DNA from: Chloroflexota bacterium
Lineage (GTDB): Bacteria > Chloroflexota > Anaerolineae > Promineifilales > Promineifilaceae
NCBI GenBank assembly: GCA_024223125.1
Contig: JAAEOP010000755.1
Coordinates: 1-24,090 of the forward strand
Direction of reading: 5' to 3'
Length of the DNA stretch: 24,090 nt
A program made the position numbers and the translations under genes. Within the stretch, counting starts at the first letter, position 1; each line of letters opens with the position of its first letter. The notes below the pieces were generated by a model. The model did not search any database, had not been told where the DNA came from, and saw nothing but the letters and a program-made list of their open reading frames with translations. Positions 1-7,366 of the stretch are shown here, piece after piece.

Positions 1-506
1 ATCAAATCCATCAATCCAGAAAGAAAACGGCCTAATAAATGAACGCCATCGTAGTTGGTGAAGTTGTAAGGACAAGGAGGTGGTTGACCTGGGTCTTGGG
101 GAACTGCGGCCGTGCAAAACAGATTAACGGTTTCAGCCGCATAACGCGAGACGGTCAGGGGAAAGTTGCCATACACGAAAAAGCCTTGCCCCTGATTGTA
201 CGGGTTTAAGGTGGATTCAGAAGTTTTGAAATATTGAAGCGGGTTGTATTCGGGTTGTATCTGGGTAGAGACGATGGTTAGAAAACGTTCGTCGGGATGC
301 AGATGATAAGTGGCGTCCCAATTGAGGCCGGTGAAACGGAAATACGCACCGATGAGTAAAATAATCAAAACCAGTACAAAGGCGAAAGATTCCCAGGATA
401 ATTTACGGGAAGTTGGTTCGGGTGTTGGCGTTTCGGTAAGTGGGGAGGGAGTTACGGCCGTTTCCCCCGCACGTTCTGTAATAATTTCCGGTTCCTCAAC
501 ACTCAT
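1..506 (-). CDS. GT39/ArnT-like membrane glycosyltransferase, N-terminal part (runs off left edge)
   Basis: Reading the minus strand from an ATG at 506 gives 168 codons with no stop before the window edge, so this is the N-terminus of a longer protein. Residues 1-35 are an acidic, Thr/Pro-rich cytoplasmic tail. Residues about 38-58 form a hydrophobic membrane segment. An HPDERF motif follows at residues 70-75. A membrane helix followed by a short loop with an acidic DE pair is typical of GT-C glycosyltransferases of the GT39/PMT/ArnT type, where acidic residues in the first external loop take part in catalysis; such proteins move sugars from lipid carriers at the cytoplasmic membrane. The exact substrate cannot be told. 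No strong Shine-Dalgarno is seen before this ATG. The family call is inferred from the N-terminus only. Confidence 0.65.
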   Translation of the reverse strand, partial: MSVEEPEIITERAGETAVTPSPLTETPTPEPTSRKLSWESFAFVLVLIILLIGAYFRFTGLNWDATYHLHPDERFLTIVSTQIQPEYNPLQYFKTSESTLNPYNQGQGFFVYGNFPLTVSRYAAETVNLFCTAAVPQDPGQPPPCPYNFTNYDGVHLLGRFLSGLMDL

Positions 507-960
507 ACAGTTCACTCAGTAGTCTCATTTCTATTTCCAGGTATTTATACACCCCTTTTCTTATCTGTCCCTTACTGGATTATGAAAATCGCCAAAGTGT
601 AAACAGCCGGGGCAGGCAATAATGGACGCGGGATTTTAGCGAAAAAATGGGGGATTTTCAAACGAACAGTCGGCAGTAATCAGGTGTGTCTGAACACTGT
701 AAAGTATCCGTTCAGACCCTAAGGGTTTTTCGCTTAATCTAACGGGTACACTCAGGAATGAGGATTAAATAATCCCATGAACTTTAATTTGTCATTCCCG
801 CGAAGGCGGGAATCCACTCGACTAAAAAGATGGATACCTGCCTTCGCAGGTATGACAAGTTCGGGGTTTAATAAAATCCCCATTCCTCAGGAGTAAAACC
901 CTTAGGGTCTTGGTAGCCCCCTGAATGAGTACACTGTAAACTGCACACTGAACAGTGGCG
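507..960. other. 454-bp spacer between two minus-strand genes, mostly repeats
   Basis: No convincing gene lies here. The stretch contains a large palindromic element (714-910, listed separately) and a 10-bp direct repeat, ACACTGTAAA, outside it at 694-703 and 931-940. The part at 507-713 is the upstream region of the partial glycosyltransferase and should contain its promoter, but I cannot single one out. The part at 911-960 lies just past the stop of the Crp/Fnr gene. Confidence 0.6.
714..910. repeat. 197-bp nested palindromic (MITE-like) element
   Basis: The ends are perfect 16-bp inverted repeats: AGACCCTAAGGGTTTT at 714-729 and its exact complement at 895-910. Inside are a second inverted pair, 791-816 against 831-856 (a REP-like unit beginning GTCATTCCCGCGAAGG and its imperfect complement), and a weaker pair around the two CATTCCT-type blocks near 750 and 880. 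The whole could fold into one long hairpin. No target-site duplication is evident immediately outside, and no transposase is encoded, so this is either a non-autonomous element or a composite of REP-like units. Confidence 0.75.
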
Positions 961-1683
961 TTAAATAGAGCCGCCAGAAAGACGAATAAGCTCGTTTAGT
1001 TCAGCTTCGTTAACGATGGTGAATTTACGGCTGCTAACCTTCACCCAACCGGCGCGCCGGAAACGGCCTAACGCTTTATTGATGCTGACGCGGGTGGCGC
1101 CGGTCATTTCGGCTAGGTCGGTTTGGGTAAGGGAGAGTTGAATTTGAACGCCATCGGGTGTTTGACGGCCGTGTTCTTCAGCCAACTCCAACAATTGTCG
1201 CGCCAACCGGGCCGGTAAATCCAAAAAGAAGATGTCGCTGACCTGGTTGTTCAGGCGGCGAATGCGGCGAGCCATCGTTTGCAGTACGTGCATGGCAAAA
1301 TCGGGATTGTCTTGCAAATAGCGCATGAAATCGTCGCGGTGTAAAGTTAGCGTTTCCGTTGGTTCTAGCGCTTCGGCCGTAGCAGAACGAGGTGAATCAT
1401 CCAACAAGGCTAACTCGCCAAAGAAATCGCCTACACCCACTATCGCCAACATAGCTTCCTGACCGTCTGGCGTAGAATGGGTGATCTTCACCTTTCCTTT
1501 GCTAATGATGTAAAGCAGGCCGCCGGGATCGCCGTGATGGAAGATGATTTGACCGGGACTAAAGCGGCGCATGACCAAAAGTCTGGATAAATTGCCAGCT
1601 TCATCTGGCGTTAACTTGTTGAAGAACGGCACAAGTTGCAGCGCCTGGGTTGCGGCATGTGAACGGTTAACCATTTTCTTCAT
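961..1683 (-). CDS. Crp/Fnr-family transcriptional regulator
   Basis: This is a two-domain regulator of about 240 residues. The N-terminal half is a cyclic-nucleotide-binding beta-barrel with the phosphate-binding cassette signature GELALLDDSPRSAT near residues 89-102, which keeps the Glu and Arg-Ser pair used by CRP to hold cAMP. A dimerisation helix follows, then a winged helix-turn-helix near residues 184-212 containing LTQTDLAEMTGATRVSINKA. There is no N-terminal Cys cluster, so a CRP-like nucleotide sensor is more likely than an FeS-type FNR. The frame is open back to a TTG at 1710, but the ATG at 1681-1683 (or 1672-1674) sits next to a GGTGAGG Shine-Dalgarno-like run and is preferred. 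The ligand and regulon are unknown. The gene is separated from its upstream neighbour by a decayed REP-like repeat. Confidence 0.9.
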   Translation of the reverse strand: MKKMVNRSHAATQALQLVPFFNKLTPDEAGNLSRLLVMRRFSPGQIIFHHGDPGGLLYIISKGKVKITHSTPDGQEAMLAIVGVGDFFGELALLDDSPRSATAEALEPTETLTLHRDDFMRYLQDNPDFAMHVLQTMARRIRRLNNQVSDIFFLDLPARLARQLLELAEEHGRQTPDGVQIQLSLTQTDLAEMTGATRVSINKALGRFRRAGWVKVSSRKFTIVNEAELNELIRLSGGSI

Positions 1684-1736
1684 CCTCACCCCGATATGAA
1701 TTCCGGGCAACTAACTATACAGGTGTTTCTCGACTG

Positions 1737-1815
1737 TCATACTCGCGAAGGCGGGTATCCAGGTGTGTGGATTCTCACCTTCGCAGAGCCTGCTCTCACA
1801 AAGGTGGGGGGATGA
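1737..1815. repeat. Decayed REP-like inverted repeat
   Basis: Positions 1737-1762 resemble the REP-like arm at 791-816 (same GTCAT...CGCGAAGGCGGG...ATCCA layout). The partner arm at 1769-1815 is the imperfect complement, interrupted by a short insertion. The repeat lies between the Crp/Fnr gene and the gene upstream of it and may contribute to the promoter or to termination. Confidence 0.55.
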
Positions 1816-1824
1816 CCTTTATAG

Positions 1825-2706
1825 TCACAACTCCGGTTGCATGGGGGTCGCTTCTTCTTTGTTCTTCTCCAATTGTATCTCATCATACACATGATCCAAA
1901 CTTCGTTTTATCTGGGAGCGTAGCCAATCGGCCGGAAGTCCATTAAGAGGGAACATGTCCAGTAGGTCAGGTATATATTGGGCGATTTCTTCACGGCAAT
2001 GATAATCATGAATATGTTGCTGGATGCGTGAGCGCAGGGCATGGAGATAGCACTGCATGAGGGGGATGGTTTCATCTGTTACCGCCCCGCCGCGCCCAGA
2101 TACAATTGTGTGCAGGCGCTCAGGCCACTGCTGTAACCGATTTAAGGTTTCTAACCATTGTTTGCTGGTTCCCTCCAAGAATAGGGGATGCCAATCTGTG
2201 GTAACGGTGTCACCGGCGAATAAGATTTTTTGCCGGGGTAGGTAGACCCAGAGATTGCCTGTGGTTGGCCCCGGTGCGGCCGTCAGAACCACATCCGTGT
2301 TGCCTTTGAGGATACTCATCTGCCTAGTGAAGCTGACGGCCGGTTTGTCTACAGGTGTGCTGCTTAGATTACGGCCGTTAAGCGGATGTCGCGCTGTCAG
2401 ACTTTCTAATATATGTGAGGGGTAGTGTTTGCCATATTTGTAAATCTTGTCGGCCGTTATTTGGTGGGCGGCAATGGGTGCATTTAACCAGCGCGAATTT
2501 AAGATGCGGTCTCCATTGTAATCAGTGAGAATGGTAAACAGTAACGGCCGAGGAGAAAGGGAGCGTAAGCGCATAGCCCAATCACGAGCCTGCCGGGGGT
2601 AAGAGGGTACATCTACGGCAATAATCCCTTGTGTCGTCAGGATAGCCCCTACGTTGACGCCATCATACTTTTTTTCAATGTAGACGTTTTCGGCGATTCT
2701 TTCCAT
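1825..2706 (-). CDS. Metallo-beta-lactamase-fold protein with degenerate metal site
   Basis: The 293-aa protein follows the MBL-fold layout: an N-terminal beta sandwich, a segment after strand ILTD where the metal motif should be, AAPGPTTGN near 143-151, FAGDTVTTDWHP near 163-174 and VSGRGG near 202-207. The usual THxHxDH motif reads T-D-Y-N-G-D-R at 61-67, so all three histidines are replaced and only Asp66 remains. The later His positions read Thr (PGPTTGN) and Arg (SGRGG), while Asp166 is kept. A classical dinuclear zinc hydrolase is therefore unlikely. It could be a binding or structural paralogue, or use a different metal. It starts only 4 bp downstream of the AlaX-like gene, which implies one transcript. 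The C-terminal tail (about 230-293) is helical, charged and of unknown role. Confidence 0.8.
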   Translation of the reverse strand: MERIAENVYIEKKYDGVNVGAILTTQGIIAVDVPSYPRQARDWAMRLRSLSPRPLLFTILTDYNGDRILNSRWLNAPIAAHQITADKIYKYGKHYPSHILESLTARHPLNGRNLSSTPVDKPAVSFTRQMSILKGNTDVVLTAAPGPTTGNLWVYLPRQKILFAGDTVTTDWHPLFLEGTSKQWLETLNRLQQWPERLHTIVSGRGGAVTDETIPLMQCYLHALRSRIQQHIHDYHCREEIAQYIPDLLDMFPLNGLPADWLRSQIKRSLDHVYDEIQLEKNKEEATPMQPEL

Positions 2707-2710
2707 ATCA

Positions 2711-3943
2711 TTACAGTTGCCCGATCAATAGTTTTTCTGCACGAGCCACAGCCTGTTCCACACGATTTACATCTGCGTTGGGGCCACCCCCCTGAGCCAT
2801 CGTGGCCGACCCGCCGCCCGAAGCAGAGCCTAGATATTGCAATGCGGGTTTAATAAGCTGGTTCATTTTACCGGGGGCATCATGGCTGCGACCAAAGATG
2901 AGCAATGATTTTTCACCGGCCAGGCCAAGCAGCACGATGACATTATCTTCTTTTGTAAGGCTACTAACGTAGGCGCGTAATTGGCCAGGATCACATTCGT
3001 TGTCAGAAAAGACGCGGGTGATAATTCTGATTTTTTTGCCCCGCAATTTTCTTGCCTGAGCTAGCATTTTATCTGTTTCCAAACGGGTCAGGGCGTTTTG
3101 CTGCCGCTTTAAGGTACGACGGGCTTCTTTATTTTCTGTTTGCAGCCGGGTAACAGCTTCACCAATTTCAGATATGCCGGTGGTGAGTTCGGCTGTTAAA
3201 TGAGCCACCACACCATTTTTTTGCCGGTAATCTTGCAGGGCACGCTGCCCGCACTTAAATTCTACGCGCAATTGGTCACCATTGCGTCCCAGCTTCACAA
3301 TTTTAATCAGGCCCACTTCACCGGCCGCAGCGACATGCGTTCCTCCACAGGCTGTCAGATCAAACTCTTCAATTTCAATTAAACGCAGTTTGCCATTTTG
3401 TGCTGGCGGAATTTTCCGTAAGGGAAGTTCTTGAGCTTCCTCTAACGTAGCGGCGCGAATACGAACGCGCCGATTTTGCCAGATGATTTGGTTAGCCAGA
3501 AATTCCGCATATTCAATTTGCTCGGGCTGAATGTCGGCCGTGTGTAGGTCTATGGTGACGCTGGTGTCACTCAAATGGAAACTGACTGTTTCGGCTGCGG
3601 CCGTTTGCAAAAAAGCCTGCGACAAAATGTGTTGGCCGGTATGCTGCTGCATATGATCAAAGCGGCGGGTCCAATCAATGTCACACACAACCGAATTAGA
3701 CCACATTTCTCCGGCGCCAATCCAATGGAGAATGGCCCCATCTGATTCGCGTATGGTGACATTGATGACCGGCACATTGTTAATAACGCCTATATCGAAG
3801 GGTTGGCCACCAGATGTAGGATAAAAGTAGGTTTTATCCAGAACCAGGGCGACCATGCCTTTCTGTTTAACACGTTCAATGATGCTAGCTTTGAAACGGG
3901 TAATGTATGAATCTGTGTAATAGAGTCGTTTGGTAGTTGTCAT
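2711..3943 (-). CDS. Alanyl-tRNA editing protein, AlaX-L/AlaRS-like with DHHA1 domain
   Basis: The 410-aa protein corresponds to the editing and C-terminal parts of alanyl-tRNA synthetase without the synthetase domain. It has an AlaRS-type N-terminal barrel (YPTSGGQPFD at 41-50), the zinc-binding HxxxH (His101, His105 in QQHTGQHILSQ) and CxxxH (Cys199, His203 in TACGGTHVA). A coiled-coil stretch near 255-300 follows, then a DHHA1 domain with the glycine-rich block SASGGGSATMAQGGG near the end. Such proteins hydrolyse Ser- or Gly-mischarged tRNA-Ala in trans, in the cytoplasm. All four metal ligands are present, so activity is expected. The downstream MBL-fold gene follows after 4 bp and is probably co-transcribed. 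Confidence 0.92.
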   Translation of the reverse strand: MTTTKRLYYTDSYITRFKASIIERVKQKGMVALVLDKTYFYPTSGGQPFDIGVINNVPVINVTIRESDGAILHWIGAGEMWSNSVVCDIDWTRRFDHMQQHTGQHILSQAFLQTAAAETVSFHLSDTSVTIDLHTADIQPEQIEYAEFLANQIIWQNRRVRIRAATLEEAQELPLRKIPPAQNGKLRLIEIEEFDLTACGGTHVAAAGEVGLIKIVKLGRNGDQLRVEFKCGQRALQDYRQKNGVVAHLTAELTTGISEIGEAVTRLQTENKEARRTLKRQQNALTRLETDKMLAQARKLRGKKIRIITRVFSDNECDPGQLRAYVSSLTKEDNVIVLLGLAGEKSLLIFGRSHDAPGKMNQLIKPALQYLGSASGGGSATMAQGGGPNADVNRVEQAVARAEKLLIGQL

Positions 3944-4026
3944 AAGCTACTCTGCCCGATTTTAACGATTGTTAATCATACCAGACAGAAGCAGCTTTGG
4001 GGAGTGGGAAAATAGGGGATGTGTTT

Positions 4027-6165
4027 CTAAGAGGGGGAAACAGCCACATTTTGGATTATGAGTGGCAGAGTGAATATGAATTGAGCGCCGCCACCAGGGG
4101 CATCTTCTACCCAGATACGGCCGTTGTGTGCTTCCACAGCTAACTGGCAAAATGCCAACCCTAAGCCCAACCCTTTCGTGTCTGGGTTGGACGCTTTAAC
4201 GCGCTCAAACTTATCAAAAATGGATTGACGATACTGAATAGGAATACCCATTCCTTCGTCACACACAGAAATACGAATAGCGTTTTCTTCTTCCAGCCAA
4301 CTGATTTTAATTTTGACTGCTTGACCTTCCATACTGTATTTGAGGGCATTCCCAATCAGGTTGATGAGGACACGCCGGATCATATCTTCTTCCAGATAAA
4401 GATCGGGCAAGGTCGGCGCTAAATCAGCTACAAATTCAACCCGGCGCTGTTCAAAGTTGGGACGTTCTATTTCCCGTACTTCATCTATCAGATCGTAAAT
4501 ATCTACCAAAGTACGTTCCGTAATAGGGTGTCCTGCTTCCAAGCGGTTGATGTCTAACAAAGAACGTACCAGGGTTTGCAAACGTTCGCTGCTGCGTTTG
4601 GCAATATCCAGCATGTAATACAATGGCGAATCGGGATCCATGGGTGGAATTTCGTATGATAATAGTTCCAGGCTGGAAATGACATTGCCTAGAGGGCTTT
4701 GCAGATCATGGAATAGCATTGCTGTTAGATCGCGCCGCATTTCTTCTAGTTCCACGTGTTTAGAAATATCATGCAGAATCCATTGCAGTATTTCGCTTTG
4801 TTCAAAGAGAGTGCGTTTGGCATACACTTCTACAGGGGTTGTCTGACCATCTTCGGTGATGATTGTACTGGCAAAGAGTATTACAGAATCTCCGGGGATG
4901 TTACTAGCGTCAAGTATGTCTGTTCCCGGTTCGTGAATACTGCTAATGTGTCGGCCAATCAAATCATCACGGCCGTAGTGCAAAAATTGACTTGCTCGCC
5001 GATTGACATCTGTAATGTACCCGTTCAGATCAGTCAAAATAATGGGATTAATCGTATCTTGAAACAGGCTGGTATATTGTGCCTGGGCCGCCTGGGTACG
5101 GGAAAACTGTTGAGCATTGGCAATAGCGGCGCTGGCAATATTGGCTAGATTGACCAGTAAATTCAAGTCCTGTTCCGTAAAAAAACCGTCAATGGGATTG
5201 ATGGCTTGAATCGTTCCCAACGCCTCACCTTTGAAATGCATCGGCGCGCAAATCATAGCCCGTGTAGGATGGCCGGTTAGCTGGTCGCCAAAATCAGTAA
5301 AACGGGGATCGTGCCTCGTATCAGAAACGAGTACAGGTTCGCAATGCTCCATTACCCAACCAGACAAGCCCTGATTTGAGGGCAAACGTAGTCCGGCTAT
5401 TTGGTCGCTACCCACACCTTCGGCTACCTGATAGACCAGCTCTTTTGTTAGCTCATCAACCAAAGCGATGGATAATGCTTCGGCGTTTAGAAACTCATTC
5501 ATTTGCATGAGCAAAGAACGCATAATTTCATTGATGTCTAAAGAAGAGTTGATGGCGCGACTGGCTTCATTTAAGAGAGCGGCAATTTGTAATTGTCGCT
5601 GCGAGGCAAAAAAGAGTCGGGCATTTTCTATGTGACTGGCTGCTTTATGAGCAATGCTCGTTAGCAGTTCCAAATCAGAATCGTTAAATTGAAAAATACC
5701 TGCCCGATGCAACGTGATGACCCCCACAGGGCGATCGTACACTAGAAAGGGAACACAGAGCGCTGATTCGGGAGGTGCATCCTGGGGATATTCCGACCGT
5801 TGTAACCAGTTAGGGTTACTGTTGGTGTTTTGTACGTTAACGGCCGTGCGCTTCCGCATAACCCAGCCGGCCATTCCCATTTTAACTACTTCATGTATAA
5901 AAATATCTGGTTTTTGCCGGTGAGGTAATAATTCACTGTAACAGGTGTATTCAACCTGTAAACTTTCATTAACAACAATGATGCTGGCCGTTTTCGCCGG
6001 CAAATATTGGCCGATTTGCGCCAATAAGCTGTTTAATATGTGATTGATATCCAGTCCGTCTCTCTCGACCTCATCTAATTTTGTGGTCACTGCTTGCAAA
6101 ACAGACGTCGGATACCCATTTGTATTCTCTAAAGAATGATCGGGCTTTTCTGATGATTGAACCAT
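4027..6165 (-). CDS. Soluble sensor histidine kinase, GAF-GAF-PAS-HisKA-HATPase
   Basis: The 712-aa protein has no membrane segments. In order: GAF 1 (about 45-190), GAF 2 (about 205-355), a PAS domain (about 365-465, with NPIILTDLNGYITDVNRRAS), a HisKA dimerisation domain with phospho-acceptor His486 in FHDLQSPLGN, and a HATPase_c domain with N-box NLIGNALKYS, G1 box DEGMGI and G2 box GLGLGL. It should therefore autophosphorylate in response to a cytoplasmic small-molecule or redox signal through its GAF domains. No response regulator lies next to it, so it is an orphan kinase here. Its C-terminal half resembles the membrane kinase at 17180-19564 in layout, down to the closing GRIW...P...GAQFIFTLP block. 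It lies between alaX and tsaD in the same direction. Confidence 0.93.
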   Translation of the reverse strand: MVQSSEKPDHSLENTNGYPTSVLQAVTTKLDEVERDGLDINHILNSLLAQIGQYLPAKTASIIVVNESLQVEYTCYSELLPHRQKPDIFIHEVVKMGMAGWVMRKRTAVNVQNTNSNPNWLQRSEYPQDAPPESALCVPFLVYDRPVGVITLHRAGIFQFNDSDLELLTSIAHKAASHIENARLFFASQRQLQIAALLNEASRAINSSLDINEIMRSLLMQMNEFLNAEALSIALVDELTKELVYQVAEGVGSDQIAGLRLPSNQGLSGWVMEHCEPVLVSDTRHDPRFTDFGDQLTGHPTRAMICAPMHFKGEALGTIQAINPIDGFFTEQDLNLLVNLANIASAAIANAQQFSRTQAAQAQYTSLFQDTINPIILTDLNGYITDVNRRASQFLHYGRDDLIGRHISSIHEPGTDILDASNIPGDSVILFASTIITEDGQTTPVEVYAKRTLFEQSEILQWILHDISKHVELEEMRRDLTAMLFHDLQSPLGNVISSLELLSYEIPPMDPDSPLYYMLDIAKRSSERLQTLVRSLLDINRLEAGHPITERTLVDIYDLIDEVREIERPNFEQRRVEFVADLAPTLPDLYLEEDMIRRVLINLIGNALKYSMEGQAVKIKISWLEEENAIRISVCDEGMGIPIQYRQSIFDKFERVKASNPDTKGLGLGLAFCQLAVEAHNGRIWVEDAPGGGAQFIFTLPLIIQNVAVSPS

Positions 6166-6200
6166 AATATAAATTTGAAGATTAAATAATTTAGGTGTGA

Positions 6201-6223
6201 TTGGAGATTAGTCCAATCTCCAA
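6201..6223. repeat. 9-bp stem, 5-nt loop hairpin downstream of tsaD
   Basis: TTGGAGATT at 6201-6209 pairs perfectly with AATCTCCAA at 6215-6223. It lies just after the tsaD stop (minus strand) and before the kinase gene. There is no U-run after it, so it is not a classic intrinsic terminator. The same GGAGATT wording forms the arms of the repeat inserted in the polymerase gene at 12226-12317, so it is probably a member of that small repeat family. Confidence 0.6.
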
Positions 6224-6226
6224 TTA

Positions 6227-7228
6227 TCAACTGATAAGTTGCAGACTTGGTATGACATCTATATTTAATGAACTACGTTGGCCGTTAATATAATGCCAGT
6301 GGGCGACTGCGGCAATCATAGCGGCATTATCAGTGCAGAGAATAGGACTAGGGTACCGCACGGGCATGGTTAAAGTCTGGCGCATTTTTCGACGCAGGGC
6401 GCTGTTGGCAGAGACACCGCCAGCCAGATGCACGGCCGTTACCCCATAAGCGGCCGCAGCTCGTTCCGTTTTGGCTACCAATACATCCACTACAGCCGCT
6501 TGAAAGCTGGCGGCTAAATCATTGACCGGTAATCGGGTTTGGTTACCGTGTTTGGTCTGGCGCATCACGGCCGTTTTCAAGCCACTAAAACTAAAATTAT
6601 AGTCATCGTCCATAACAGCCCGCGGAAATTTGAAAGCGTTTCGGTTTCCCTGTTTGGCTGCCTGATCAATGGATGGGCCGCCAGGGTAGGGTAGATTGAG
6701 CAAACGGCCGACTTTATCAAACGCTTCTCCGGCGGCGTCATCCAGCGTACCGCCTAAATGTTGGTATCGGCCGTGATCCACCATCAAATAAAGCTCTGTA
6801 TGCCCGCCGCTGACTACTAAAGTTAAAATGGGAAACTCAAAGTCGTCTACGTCCTCCGTCAGCCATAATGAATAGATGTGCCCTTCGATGTGGTTGATGC
6901 CCAGCAGCGGTTTGTTGCGAGCCAATGCCAGCCCTTTTGCCATATTCACACCGACCAACAATGAGCCGACCAATCCAGGGCCACGGGTAACAGCAATACA
7001 ATCCAGATCATCCAACCCCAAATGGGCTTCTTCTAGAGCTTGCTGCACGATGGTTGAAATGACTTCAATGTGCCGCCGCGAAGCCACTTCAGGAAACACA
7101 CCGCCATATTGGGCATGGAGATCGATCTGGCTGGCAATGACATTGCTGAGGATGGTACGGCCGTCTTCTACTACAGCAGCGGCCGTTTCATCGCAAGACG
7201 TTTCTATTGCCAAAATGCGTGTATTCAT
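6227..7228 (-). CDS. tsaD: tRNA N6-adenosine threonylcarbamoyltransferase TsaD
   Basis: The 333-aa protein matches the universal Kae1/TsaD family from end to end. It opens with ILAIETSCDETAAAVV, then the family signature around GVFPEVASRRH, the metal-binding HxxxH in NHIEGHIYSLW, the SGGHTELYLM loop, GEAFDKVGRLL, a Pro-Gly-Gly (YPGGPSID) and NFSFSGLKTAV, and ends with LAGGVSANSALR and CTDNAAMIA. Together with TsaB, TsaE and TsaC/Sua5 it places threonylcarbamoyl on A37 of ANN-decoding tRNAs in the cytoplasm; none of those partners is in this window. Length and all motifs are normal. The start ATG at 7226-7228 directly precedes the conserved N-terminal strand. Confidence 0.97.
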   Translation of the reverse strand: MNTRILAIETSCDETAAAVVEDGRTILSNVIASQIDLHAQYGGVFPEVASRRHIEVISTIVQQALEEAHLGLDDLDCIAVTRGPGLVGSLLVGVNMAKGLALARNKPLLGINHIEGHIYSLWLTEDVDDFEFPILTLVVSGGHTELYLMVDHGRYQHLGGTLDDAAGEAFDKVGRLLNLPYPGGPSIDQAAKQGNRNAFKFPRAVMDDDYNFSFSGLKTAVMRQTKHGNQTRLPVNDLAASFQAAVVDVLVAKTERAAAAYGVTAVHLAGGVSANSALRRKMRQTLTMPVRYPSPILCTDNAAMIAAVAHWHYINGQRSSLNIDVIPSLQLIS

Positions 7229-7340
7229 AGTGGACGTGTCAGATATTCAATAATCCCTTTAACCCAGAGAGCAGCATGGGAATTTTACAGAGCTCCTCTC
7301 CATTTTCGTAGCAATCGCACAAATGTTGTAGCTTAACATT

Positions 7341-7365
7341 TGCAAACTTGCCACTTGCAGACTTG
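7341..7365. repeat. GCAAGT-type short repeat cluster next to the selA stop
   Basis: On the minus strand this reads as a run of CAAGT/GCAAGT words directly after the selA stop codon. Similar words occur at 9695-9713 and, as six units, at 12928-12972. It is a small dispersed repeat of unknown role. Confidence 0.45.
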
Positions 7366-7366
7366 A

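Noticed and set aside
310..522. Plus-strand open frame of 70 codons near the left edge
   Set aside because: The minus strand here encodes a clear membrane glycosyltransferase N-terminus with an HPDERF motif, so this frame is its shadow.
6201..6223. Hairpin considered as an intrinsic terminator for tsaD
   Set aside because: No U-run follows on the minus strand, and the sequence matches the GGAGATT repeat family.
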